Positions 56,209 to 64,000 of a stretch of DNA of 64,000 bases are shown here, piece by piece (positions within the stretch are counted from its first letter, which is position 1; each line of letters starts with the position of its first letter). The stretch is from Comamonas sp. (lineage in GTDB: Bacteria > Pseudomonadota > Gammaproteobacteria > Burkholderiales > Burkholderiaceae_C), in assembly GCA_015478895.1 (NCBI GenBank), contig JADMKK010000021.1:1-64000 (forward strand), in the 5' to 3' direction. The notes beneath the pieces were generated by a model. It made no database searches, was not told where the DNA came from, and worked only from the letters and a program-made list of their open reading frames with translations. A program made the position numbers and the translations under genes.

Positions 56209-57453
56209 ATGTTCCAACGCAACAATACCGTCGAAATCGTCGATCCCGAAGTCTTTGCCGCCATCCAAGCCGAAGACCAGCGCCAGCAAGACCACATCGA
56301 GCTGATCGCCAGCGAGAACTACTGCTCGCCTGCTGTGATGCAAGCCCAAGGCTCCCAGCTGACCAATAAGTACGCCGAAGGCTACCCCGGCAAGCGCTAC
56401 TACGGCGGCTGCGAGCACGTGGACGTGGTCGAGCAGCTGGCGATTGACCGTATCAAGGCCATCTTTGGCGCTGAAGCGGCCAACGTGCAACCCAACTCCG
56501 GCTCGCAGGCCAACCAAGCCGTGCTGATGGCCTTTGCCAAGCCCGGCGACACAATCCTGGGCATGAGTCTGGCCGAAGGCGGTCACCTGACCCACGGCAT
56601 GGCACTGAACATGTCGGGCAAGTGGTTCAACGCCATCTCTTACGGTTTGGATGCCAACGAAGCCATCGACTACGACAAGATGGAAGCACTGGCGCGCGAG
56701 CACAAGCCCCGCATCATCATTGCCGGCGCATCGGCCTACGCCCTGCACATCGACTTTGAGCGCTTTGCAAAAATAGCCAAAGAAGTCGGCGCCATTTTGT
56801 GGGTGGACATGGCCCACTACGCCGGCCTGATTGCCGCAGGCGTCTACCCTAACCCCGTGCCCCACGCTGACGTGGTCACCACCACCACACACAAGAGCCT
56901 GCGCGGCCCCCGCGGCGGCGTAATCTTGATGAAGGCCGAACACGAAAAAGCCCTAAACAGCGCCATCTTCCCCGGCCTGCAAGGCGGCCCGCTGATGCAC
57001 GTGATTGCCGGCAAGGCCGTAGCGTTCAAAGAAGCCATGTCCCCGGAGTTCAAGGCCTACCAAGAACAAGTGGTGAAAAACGCCGAGGTTATGGCCGACA
57101 CATTGACTGAGCGCGGTCTGCGCATCGTCTCTGGCCGCACAGAGAGCCACGTCATGCTGGTCGATTTGCGCGCCAAGGACATCACTGGCAAGGCAGCAGA
57201 AGCGGCACTAGGTGCTGCGCACATCACCATCAACAAGAACGCCATCCCGAACGACCCGGAAAAGCCATTCGTGACCAGCGGCATTCGCGTGGGCACACCG
57301 GCCATGACCACCCGTGGTTTCAAGGAAGAAGAAACCCGCATCACCGCCAACCTGGTGGCCGACGTGCTGGAAAACCCGACGGACGAAGCCAACTTGGCCC
57401 GCGTGCGCGAGCAAGTGGCTGCATTGACTGCGCGCTTCCCTGTTTACAAGTAA
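56209..57453 (+). CDS. glyA: Serine hydroxymethyltransferase
   Basis: A 414-residue PLP enzyme converting serine and tetrahydrofolate to glycine and methylene-THF, the main source of one-carbon units. The PLP lysine is Lys229 in [15 protein letters not shown], the same number as in E. coli. [31 protein letters not shown] and [13 protein letters not shown] are intact. The ATG lies 11 bases after AGGA and behind a ZTP riboswitch. Confidence 0.98.
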   Translation: MFQRNNTVEIVDPEVFAAIQAEDQRQQDHIELIASENYCSPAVMQAQGSQLTNKYAEGYPGKRYYGGCEHVDVVEQLAIDRIKAIFGAEAANVQPNSGSQANQAVLMAFAKPGDTILGMSLAEGGHLTHGMALNMSGKWFNAISYGLDANEAIDYDKMEALAREHKPRIIIAGASAYALHIDFERFAKIAKEVGAILWVDMAHYAGLIAAGVYPNPVPHADVVTTTTHKSLRGPRGGVILMKAEHEKALNSAIFPGLQGGPLMHVIAGKAVAFKEAMSPEFKAYQEQVVKNAEVMADTLTERGLRIVSGRTESHVMLVDLRAKDITGKAAEAALGAAHITINKNAIPNDPEKPFVTSGIRVGTPAMTTRGFKEEETRITANLVADVLENPTDEANLARVREQVAALTARFPVYK

Positions 57454-57507
57454 TTGCACAATGCCAGCGTTAAGCGCTGGTTGCGCAGCAAGCCTGTAAT
57501 ACTGATC

Positions 57508-57541
57508 AATGCCAGTCCGCTTCATGCTGACTGGCATTTTT
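57508..57541 (+). terminator. Terminator of glyA
   Basis: AATGCCAGTC and GACTGGCATT form a perfect 10-base stem with an 11-base loop and a T-run. Confidence 0.88.
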
Positions 57542-57583
57542 CATGGGGGTTGTGAGGGATCTTCATCCATTGAGCCAGACTGA

Positions 57584-57741
57584 ACACCTGGGACACCGAG
57601 AACCAATGGCATGGTTGAGCGATTCAATGGCCGCAGTCAGCGTTGCAAAGCAAAATGCTGATGCAAGCTATGAAGCAGTAGTCCCCATTGCCTCCTGAAC
57701 GGTTCAATAAGCGCCCCGATGATCGTGCGGGATGCGACAAC
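57584..57741 (+). pseudogene. Remnant of an IS481-family transposase
   Basis: Short pieces in shifting frames match the C-terminal part of IS481-type transposases in order: TPRTNGMVERFNGR at about 57593-57634, then QSKMLMQAMKQ (about 57649-57681), then PPERFNKRPDDRAGCDN (about 57691-57741). Between them are frameshifts, a TAG stop and a deletion of most of the region after NGR. The NGMVERFNG catalytic-region and RPxxRxGCD tail motifs are characteristic. No inverted repeats were found, so the element is long dead. Confidence 0.75.
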
Positions 57742-57763
57742 TATCTACAAAATGCTGCTCAAT

Positions 57764-57994
57764 TCAGAGGCTCAAGTCCATGCCGAGGGTGCCGGCGAGA
57801 AAGAAGGTCAATAGCAACACGGTCAGGAGCGCCAGTACGAAAGCGGCAGCCGCCTTGCCGCTGGCGCGTAGCAGGGAACGCGTATCTGCGCCCTTCTTTT
57901 TGCCTTGGTCGTAATGCCACTTGATGGCAAAGAACATGCAGGTTCCAAAGATGAGAACCTTGAACGTTATAAAGACTACCGGAACCCAATCCAT
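57764..57994 (-). CDS. Small two-helix membrane protein
   Basis: A 76-residue protein with hydrophobic segments at about 4-23 and 49-71, and a basic cytoplasmic loop between them (KWHYDQGKKKGADTR). No family is recognised. TTAGGTA lies before the ATG at a usable distance. It sits between an IS remnant and the repair operon. The regular charge and hydrophobicity pattern supports coding. Confidence 0.7.
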   Translation of the reverse strand: MDWVPVVFITFKVLIFGTCMFFAIKWHYDQGKKKGADTRSLLRASGKAAAAFVLALLTVLLLTFFLAGTLGMDLSL

Positions 57995-58437
57995 CGCTAT
58001 TACCTAACGCTATCTATTGTGAGGACGACAGCTTCCTCAAGACGCTGCTTCAGCAGCTTCATTTAGTGTTCGATCCATCGTTGAAGCTAATTTCGATCAT
58101 ACGCCGACCATTACACGGCATGGTGCTGCCATTCAAATCCCTCTGAACGTTGCGGCAGGCTCCTGATGAGGGCAACAAGCTAACGTCAGCAGCGCTACCG
58201 CTCTATAAACGGGAAGACGTACAGATATTGATCCACAGCTGCGCCTTGACATACCTCAGCAACAGGTTAGTTCAAAAAACAGGCTAAACAGCACAGCGCC
58301 TGTCACCGCCAATAGCGACTCAATATGCAAGGTAAGCACCAGGTATCGGGTCAAACGCGGCAATCCCTGACGCAATACCACAAACGGCATTTGGACAATG
58401 CAGCGCAAGGCAACCAACGTGCCCCAGCCATTTACCT
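57995..58437. other. Intergenic region before the repair operon
   Basis: No gene is seen in these 443 bases. TTGACA at 58246-58251 could be a -35 element, but no matching -10 box at 16-18 bases was found. No repeat or RNA gene was recognised. Confidence 0.4.
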
Positions 58438-59472
58438 ATGCCAGATCTCATTGCGCTCACTGACCGAGGCCTGTACTGCCAGGCGGGCGATTTTTATATC
58501 GATGCCTGGAAGCCTGTGCATCGCACCTTTGTGACCCACGGGCATGCCGACCACGCTCACGCGGGCATGGGCGAGTACTGGTGCGCGCAGGAAAGCGCAC
58601 CCATCTTGCAGTGGCGCCTGGGCGAGCAAAACTACCGCTATTTGCAATACGGGCAGCGCCAGCAGTTTGGCGATGTCATCGTCTCCTTGCACCCTGCTGG
58701 GCACATCCTGGGTTCTGCCCAAGTGCGCGTGGAGCACAAGGGCGAAGTCTGGGTGTTTACCGGCGACTTCAAACGCGACACCGACCCCACCTGCGCGCCC
58801 TATGAAGTGGTGCCGTGTGATGTATTCATCTGCGAAGCGACGTTTGCCTTTCCCATCTACGCCTGGCCGCGCATCGACGATGAAATCGAAAGCTTGGTGC
58901 AATGGGTGGACGCCTGCGGTGCGCAAGGCAAAGCGGCAGTGCTGTATGCCTACAGCTTGGGTAAAGCACAGCGCGTATTAGCGCACTTGCGCGGGCGCTT
59001 GGCGCAGCCGGTGCTGCTGCACGGGGCCATGGTGCGCGGCGTCCATGTGTATCGCCAGGCCGGCGTACCGATGGTGGACGCACAGTCGCTGCTAGAGCTG
59101 CCGCCCGAGACAGATTTTGCCGGGCGCCTGGTGCTGGCACCGCCATCCGCACAAAATTCGGCGTGGATGAAACACCTGCGCGCCTACGAGCATGCGATGG
59201 CCTCGGGCTGGATGCAGGTGCGCGGCAACCGCAGGCGGCGCAATGTGCAGCGCGGTTTTGTGATTTCAGACCACGTGGATTGGCGCTCACTCATCTCCAC
59301 TATTCAGGAAACCGGCGCGCGGCGTGTGCTGGCAACGCATGGCAACACGGATTTGCTGATCCCCTATCTGCGCGATGTGCTGGGCCTGGAGGCTGACCGG
59401 CTACGCACGGCCTACGGCGATGAGGAATTACAGGAAAGCGTGCAAGAAGCTACCGAGGCACCCGGCGCATGA
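58438..59472 (+). CDS. Ligase-associated DNA exonuclease (metallo-beta-lactamase fold)
   Basis: A 344-residue MBL/beta-CASP-like nuclease. The metal motif THGHADHAHAGM gives His34, His36, Asp38 and His39; LHPAGHILGSAQV and FTGDFKRDTDP supply the next ligands, and DHVDWRSLISTI comes near the end. This family is the Exo partner of the bacterial Lhr-Lig-Exo-PE cluster. It overlaps the ligase gene by 4 bases (ATGA), and is the first gene of that operon here. Confidence 0.92.
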   Translation: MPDLIALTDRGLYCQAGDFYIDAWKPVHRTFVTHGHADHAHAGMGEYWCAQESAPILQWRLGEQNYRYLQYGQRQQFGDVIVSLHPAGHILGSAQVRVEHKGEVWVFTGDFKRDTDPTCAPYEVVPCDVFICEATFAFPIYAWPRIDDEIESLVQWVDACGAQGKAAVLYAYSLGKAQRVLAHLRGRLAQPVLLHGAMVRGVHVYRQAGVPMVDAQSLLELPPETDFAGRLVLAPPSAQNSAWMKHLRAYEHAMASGWMQVRGNRRRRNVQRGFVISDHVDWRSLISTIQETGARRVLATHGNTDLLIPYLRDVLGLEADRLRTAYGDEELQESVQEATEAPGA

Positions 59473-61133
59473 ACCAGTTTGCCCTGCTCTACCAGCAACT
59501 TGATCAGGCCGCAGGCACCAAAGCCCGCGAAGAGGCTTTGCGCACCTACTTTGCCAGCGTGGACGCCGCGCAGGCCAGCTGGGCCATCTTTGTGCTCTCG
59601 GGCGGCAAGATCAATACGGGCAAAAACCGCATCGCCAGCACCACACAACTGCGTGCCTGGCTGGGCGATCTGGTGCAGCTGCCTGACTGGATGGTGGACG
59701 ACTGCTACCGCCAAGTCGGTGATCTGGGCGAGACGCTAGCGCTGCTGGTCGAAGCCCACCGGGGCCAGGTGCCACAGCCTCAGCCCAGCCCCAGCGCATC
59801 GCTTGCGTGGCAGATCCCCACCAGCGACAGCTCGCTGCTGACGTGGATTGAAGACTTTTTGCTGCCACTGGTGCAAGAGCCTGAAGCCGTGCGCCAGCAG
59901 GCCATTCAGGCTGCCTGGATGCAGCTCGATGCCTGGCCCCGCTTTGTATTTAACAAGTTGCTCACGGGCTCGCTGCGCGTGGGCGTGTCCAAGCGCATGC
60001 TGCAAACCAGCCTGGCACCGCTGGCTGGAGTCACCGTAGCCGATATGGCGCACCGGCTGATTGGCGAATGGCTGCCCGCGCCCGCCTCGTACGAGGCCTT
60101 GATGCACCCAGACACCAGCGCCCAGGCCCTGAACAAGCCCTACCCTTTTTATCTATCCTCCCCGCTGCAAGAAGCGCCCGAAGTGCTGGGGGCACCGGCG
60201 GACTGGCTGGTGGAGTGGAAATGGGATGGCATCCGCGTGCAACTGATCCGCCGGGCCGGGCAAACGCCGTATCTGTGGTCACGCGGCGAAGAGCGCCTTG
60301 ATGGCCGCTTTCCTGAGCTGGAAGCGCAGGCCCTGCAACTGCCGCTTGGTGTGGTGCTTGATGGCGAATTGCTGGCCTGGGACATGGAACGCACCGTGCC
60401 GCGCCCGTTTGTAGCGCTGCAAAAACGCATTCAAAAACGCATGCCCAGCGCCAAGCTGCGCCAGGAAGTGCCGGTGCACATCCTCGTCTATGACTTGTTG
60501 GAGCTGCAGGACCAGGACTGGCGCAGCCGCCCCTTGCGGGAGCGCCGCCAAGCTTTGGCGCAATTGCTGCACGACGCAGGCTGCGCCAATTTGCAAATCT
60601 CGCCCGAGGTGCCGCTGCCCGACTGGCAGCAGCTCAACACCTTGCGCGACCAGGCGCCGGCCATGAATGCCGAAGGTTTGATGCTCAAGCAGCGCACCTC
60701 GCCCTATCTCGAAGGGCGTAAACGCGGCGCATGGTGGAAGTGGAAGGTGGAGCCCTTTACCATCGACGCCGTGCTCGTCTACGCGCAAAGCGGCAGCGGT
60801 CGGCGCAGCACGCTGCACACCGACTACACCTTCGCGGTATGGAACGATGCTGGCGCGCTGGTGCCCGTAGCCAAGGCCTATTCGGGCTTGACCGATGCGG
60901 AGCTGGCCAAGATGGACAAATGGATTCGCAGCCACACCATTGAGCGTTTTGGCCCGGTGCGTTCGGTGCAGCCGGAAATGGTGTTTGAAATTGCCTTTGA
61001 AGCGGTCAACCGCTCGGGCCGCCACAAGTCGGGCGTAGCGGTGCGCTTTCCACGCATCCTGCGCTGGCGCGATGACAAAAAAGCCGCCGATGCCGATCAC
61101 CTGCAAGCGCTGCTGGCGCTGTGCAAGGACTGA
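59469..61133 (+). CDS. ATP-dependent DNA ligase
   Basis: A 554-residue ligase of the ATP-dependent class, separate from the NAD-dependent housekeeping LigA. An N-terminal helical DNA-binding domain (about 1-210) precedes the nucleotidyltransferase motif KWDG with adenylation Lys251; DGELLAW (motif III), AEGLMLKQRTSPYLEGRKRG (motif IV) and WWKWKVEPF (motif V) follow, then an OB domain. It is co-transcribed with the exonuclease, helicase and phosphoesterase genes. Confidence 0.95.
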   Translation: MNQFALLYQQLDQAAGTKAREEALRTYFASVDAAQASWAIFVLSGGKINTGKNRIASTTQLRAWLGDLVQLPDWMVDDCYRQVGDLGETLALLVEAHRGQVPQPQPSPSASLAWQIPTSDSSLLTWIEDFLLPLVQEPEAVRQQAIQAAWMQLDAWPRFVFNKLLTGSLRVGVSKRMLQTSLAPLAGVTVADMAHRLIGEWLPAPASYEALMHPDTSAQALNKPYPFYLSSPLQEAPEVLGAPADWLVEWKWDGIRVQLIRRAGQTPYLWSRGEERLDGRFPELEAQALQLPLGVVLDGELLAWDMERTVPRPFVALQKRIQKRMPSAKLRQEVPVHILVYDLLELQDQDWRSRPLRERRQALAQLLHDAGCANLQISPEVPLPDWQQLNTLRDQAPAMNAEGLMLKQRTSPYLEGRKRGAWWKWKVEPFTIDAVLVYAQSGSGRRSTLHTDYTFAVWNDAGALVPVAKAYSGLTDAELAKMDKWIRSHTIERFGPVRSVQPEMVFEIAFEAVNRSGRHKSGVAVRFPRILRWRDDKKAADADHLQALLALCKD

Positions 61134-61142
61134 TCGCCGCTT

Positions 61143-63671
61143 ATGCAGCCCCATGCGCCCACACCTCCAACTCGTAAAGCCTGGCAACAGGCACGGGTAC
61201 GCTGGCGGGCCTGGCTGGTAGCACAAGGCGTTCAGCCCGCACGCTTTCAGCAAAGGGCATGGAAAGCGTTTGAAAATGGTCAAAGCGGCTTGATTGCTGC
61301 ACCCACCGGCAGTGGCAAAACGCTCGCAGCCATTGGCGGGCCGCTGCTGCAAGCCATGGCCATGGCAGGTGCTGAGACCGAGCGCCGTGCAGAGCGCGGC
61401 GTGCGCATTTTGTGGATTACGCCACTGCGCGCCCTGGCCAGTGACACCACTAGCCATTTGCTGCGCCCCGTGCAAGCTCTGCTGCCGCACTGGCGCACGG
61501 CCATGCGCACGGGCGACGCCAGCGCCAAAGACCGCGCTGCAGCACAAAAGGGCTTGGCCCAGCTGCTGGTGACCACGCCCGAATCGCTGGCACTGCTTTT
61601 GAGCTCGGAACTGGGCAGCGCCAGTTTTCACACCCTGCACGCAGTGATCGTAGATGAGTGGCATGAACTGCTGCCCAGCAAACGCGGCGTGCTGCTGCAA
61701 CTCAATCTGGCGCGCTTGCGGCTCCTGGCACCGATGGTGCAGGTGTGGGGCTTGTCCGCCACGATTGGCAATTTGCAGGAAGCGCTGCAAGTGCTGGTGC
61801 GCGAACGCAGCACCGCGCAAACCACCATCGTGCAAGACACGCGCAGCAAAGCTTTTGATTTAAAGGCCTTGCTGCCCCCGGAATCGGTGCGCTTGCCGTG
61901 GGCCGGGCACTTGGGCCTGGCCAACATTGCCCAAGTGCTGCAGCAGGTACTGGCCACGCAAAGCTGCATCATTTTTACCAACACGCGCGCGCAGGCGGAG
62001 CTGTGGTTTACGGCACTGTCCTCGATCTGGCCGCTGGATTTGGCCACGCTGTCCATTCACCATGGCTCGCTCGACCACGCCATGCGCCTGCACGTTGAAG
62101 ACGGCCTGCGCCAGCAGCGCATGCGCTGTGTGGTGGCCACCAGCAGCCTGGATTTGGGCGTGGACTTTCCTGCAGTGGACTTGGTAATCCAGGTCGGAGG
62201 CGCGCATTCGGTGGCGCGTCTGGTACAGCGCGCAGGCCGCGCCAGGCACCGCCCCGGTGTGCCCGTGCACATCACCACCGTTGCTACGCAGGCTATGGAC
62301 TTGTGCGAATTTGCCGCCACGCGCGAGCTGGCCCAAGCCCAGCAATTCGAAAGCAGCCCACCGCTGCGCCTGTGTCTGGATGTGCTGAGCCAGCACGCCA
62401 TGTCCATGTCGCTCGCTGGCGGCTTTACCGGCAATGCGTTGCTGCAAGAGGTGCGCAGCACCGCAGCCTTCGCCGATTTACCAGATTCGCAATGGCAAGC
62501 AGTGCTGGATTTTTTGCAGCATGGTGGTCAGGCTTTGGATGCTTACCCGCAATATCGGCGTCTGGCGCGCGATGGCATGCAGCGCTATGTCCCTGCGGAT
62601 GCCAAAGTGGCCTGCAGGCACCGCATGGCCATCGGCACGATTGCAGAACAAAGCCTGGTCAACGTGCAATTTCTGCGCGGTGCACGGCTGGGCAGTGTCG
62701 AAGAGGGTTTCATCACCAAGCTGTCGCCGGGCGATGTGTTCAATTTTGCGGGCCGCAGTCTGGAGTTGTTCCGCGTCGAGAACCTCACCGCATGGGTGCG
62801 TAAATCCTCCAAACCAGGTACCAGAACGCCTGCGTGGACGGGCGGTTTTCTGCCGTTTTCCAACCCCGTAGGCCAGCGCATGAAGTCGCTGCTGGCAGCC
62901 ACGCACCATACGCCCGATGCCCCAAAAGTGCCCGAGATGGCGCACTTGCAGCCTTTGATTGCGCTACAAGCCACGCGCAGCCATGTGCCGCACCACACTG
63001 AACTACTGGTGGAAATCATCAACACCGCCCCGGCCCGCAGCCGCAAGGCACGCGAGGCGTCGACCGGTGTGGCCTGGTTTATCTACCCATTTGCAGGGCG
63101 GGTGGTACACGAAGGGCTGGCGCTGCTGCTGGCGCACCGCTTGGCACAGCAGCAAGCCAATACCTTTTCCTGGGCGTGCAACCATATGGGGCTGATGCTG
63201 GTGCCCGCCGTGGCAGTGGATGCGCATGCGCTGAACTGGCCCGCGTTACTTGGTAGTGAACATCTGGCCGAGGATCTGGCCGCTGCCGTCAATTTCAGCG
63301 AAATAGCACGGCGGCGTTTTCGTGAGATTGCACAGATCGCGGGCTTGCTCAACGCACGCATTCCGGGCATGAGTTTCAACACGCGCCAGTTGCAGGTGTC
63401 TGCGGGCCTGCTGTTTGATGTGCTGAGCAAATACGACCCCGAGCATGTGCTGCTGCACGCCGCCCGGCGCGAGGCTATGGAGCAGGACTTGCACCTGCCC
63501 GATCTGCAAGCGCTGCTGGCGCAACTTTCGGCGCAAACCGTGGTGCTCCAGCACCCGGATCAACACACACCGTTTTCGTTTGGCCTGTGGGCCGAATCCA
63601 TGCGCGGCCAGTTGAGCAATGAAAGCTGGACCGACCGCATCCGCCGCATGGCGCAAAAAATGGAAGGGTAA
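61143..63671 (+). CDS. Ligase-associated Lhr-type DEXH helicase
   Basis: An 842-residue superfamily 2 helicase of the Lhr-core type. Walker A APTGSGKT is at 53-60, motif II is DEWH, motif III reads GLSATIGN, and motif VI is VQRAGRARHRPG. The C-terminal half has the winged-helix and Lhr-specific domains (FIYPFAGR, RRRFREIAQIAGLL). Lhr enzymes unwind RNA-DNA or DNA with 3'-5' polarity. Nine bases after the ligase. Confidence 0.94.
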   Translation: MQPHAPTPPTRKAWQQARVRWRAWLVAQGVQPARFQQRAWKAFENGQSGLIAAPTGSGKTLAAIGGPLLQAMAMAGAETERRAERGVRILWITPLRALASDTTSHLLRPVQALLPHWRTAMRTGDASAKDRAAAQKGLAQLLVTTPESLALLLSSELGSASFHTLHAVIVDEWHELLPSKRGVLLQLNLARLRLLAPMVQVWGLSATIGNLQEALQVLVRERSTAQTTIVQDTRSKAFDLKALLPPESVRLPWAGHLGLANIAQVLQQVLATQSCIIFTNTRAQAELWFTALSSIWPLDLATLSIHHGSLDHAMRLHVEDGLRQQRMRCVVATSSLDLGVDFPAVDLVIQVGGAHSVARLVQRAGRARHRPGVPVHITTVATQAMDLCEFAATRELAQAQQFESSPPLRLCLDVLSQHAMSMSLAGGFTGNALLQEVRSTAAFADLPDSQWQAVLDFLQHGGQALDAYPQYRRLARDGMQRYVPADAKVACRHRMAIGTIAEQSLVNVQFLRGARLGSVEEGFITKLSPGDVFNFAGRSLELFRVENLTAWVRKSSKPGTRTPAWTGGFLPFSNPVGQRMKSLLAATHHTPDAPKVPEMAHLQPLIALQATRSHVPHHTELLVEIINTAPARSRKAREASTGVAWFIYPFAGRVVHEGLALLLAHRLAQQQANTFSWACNHMGLMLVPAVAVDAHALNWPALLGSEHLAEDLAAAVNFSEIARRRFREIAQIAGLLNARIPGMSFNTRQLQVSAGLLFDVLSKYDPEHVLLHAARREAMEQDLHLPDLQALLAQLSAQTVVLQHPDQHTPFSFGLWAESMRGQLSNESWTDRIRRMAQKMEG

Positions 63672-63677
63672 GGCTCG

Positions 63678-64000
63678 GTGCTGGACATCCATCTCGGCCC
63701 CTTGCACCTGCAAGCCTGGCCCCAGCGCGCGCTGTACTGGCCCGCACAAGACTGCGTGCTGATTGCCGATCTGCACCTGGGCAAGGCCGATACATTGCGC
63801 CAATTTGGCATTGCCGTGCCCCAGCAGGTGCAGCGCAGTGATTTGCTGCGGCTGGATGACTTGCTTGCCACTTTGCAGCCCCAGCGCTGCCTGATCTTGG
63901 GGGATTTGGTGCATGGCCGCATTGTCGGTCCGGAGACGGCAGAGGCCTGGAATGCGCTGCTGCAAGCGCACCCGGCCACCCGCTTTGAGCTGATTCTGGG
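63678..64000 (+). CDS. Ligase-associated metallophosphoesterase PdeM (partial)
   Basis: The first 107 codons of a calcineurin-like phosphoesterase, cut by the window edge. IADLHLGKADTLRQFG and LILGDLVHGR are the first two metal-binding motifs, at about residues 34-49 and 76-85. GTG 63678 begins 6 bases after the helicase stop. It completes the four-gene set of exonuclease, ligase, helicase and phosphoesterase. Confidence 0.9.
   Translation, partial: MLDIHLGPLHLQAWPQRALYWPAQDCVLIADLHLGKADTLRQFGIAVPQQVQRSDLLRLDDLLATLQPQRCLILGDLVHGRIVGPETAEAWNALLQAHPATRFELIL

Noticed and set aside
57208-57537. A 109-codon leftward frame over the glyA end
   Set aside because: It is antisense to conserved glyA codons and starts inside the glyA terminator.

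Overview
The window looks like chromosome from a betaproteobacterium of the Burkholderiales, most likely family Comamonadaceae. This rests on the rpsB-tsf-pyrH-frr-uppS-cdsA-dxr-rseP-bamA-ompH-lpxD-fabZ-lpxA-lpxB-rnhB run, the carA-carB-greA block, tandem tRNA-Leu genes beside rnr, and scattered short repeats around 'ATAGCT ... TGCACAAGGGCT'. Species cannot be fixed from the sequence alone.

Bases 1-6100 are accessory. The window opens on a probable IS21-type element end. Next comes a leftward arsenic operon: arsR, the acr3 arsenite pump, and one gene fusing ArsC arsenate reductase to ArsH. A rightward three-gene block of unknown role follows (3693-6081); its middle gene looks like a C39/papain-fold cysteine peptidase.

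Bases 6259-18583 hold housekeeping and metabolic genes: exonuclease III, an MFS exporter, a small lipoprotein, meso-diaminopimelate dehydrogenase, an EamA/RarD-type permease, a TruC-like pseudouridine synthase, a DHH phosphoesterase, an MgtC/SapB protein, an M20 amidohydrolase next to a Bug-type binding protein, an RbgA-like GTPase and a DUF938 methyltransferase.

Bases 18772-20880 form a small chromosomal integron: intI rightward, an attI region, and two leftward cassettes each closed by an attC site. Cassette 1 encodes an AT-rich protein I do not recognise. Cassette 2 holds a terminator hairpin and a copy of the interspersed repeat and may be noncoding.

Bases 20978-32643 carry two divergent fumarases (iron-sulfur class I and iron-free class II, with a Fur-like box before fumC), a secreted amidohydrolase lipoprotein, a DUF4149-like membrane protein, greA, carB and carA, and a SpoU-family RNA methyltransferase.

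Bases 32640-46962 are a nearly unbroken leftward gene train for translation (rpsB, tsf, frr), UMP phosphorylation (pyrH), isoprenoid and phospholipid precursors (dxr, uppS, cdsA) and outer-membrane assembly (rseP, bamA, ompH/skp, lpxD, fabZ, lpxA, lpxB), ending in rnhB. Many neighbours overlap by 1-4 bases. The bamA/ompH/lpxD part is clearly more AT-rich than its surroundings.

Bases 47281-64000 contain a DadA-like oxidoreductase, RNase R, four tandem tRNA-Leu(CAG) genes, a DUF349 protein, a membrane-anchored lytic transglycosylase, glyA behind a ZTP (pfl) riboswitch, an IS481-type transposase remnant, and the ligase-associated DNA repair operon (exonuclease, ATP-dependent ligase, Lhr-type helicase, PdeM-type phosphoesterase), which runs off the right edge.
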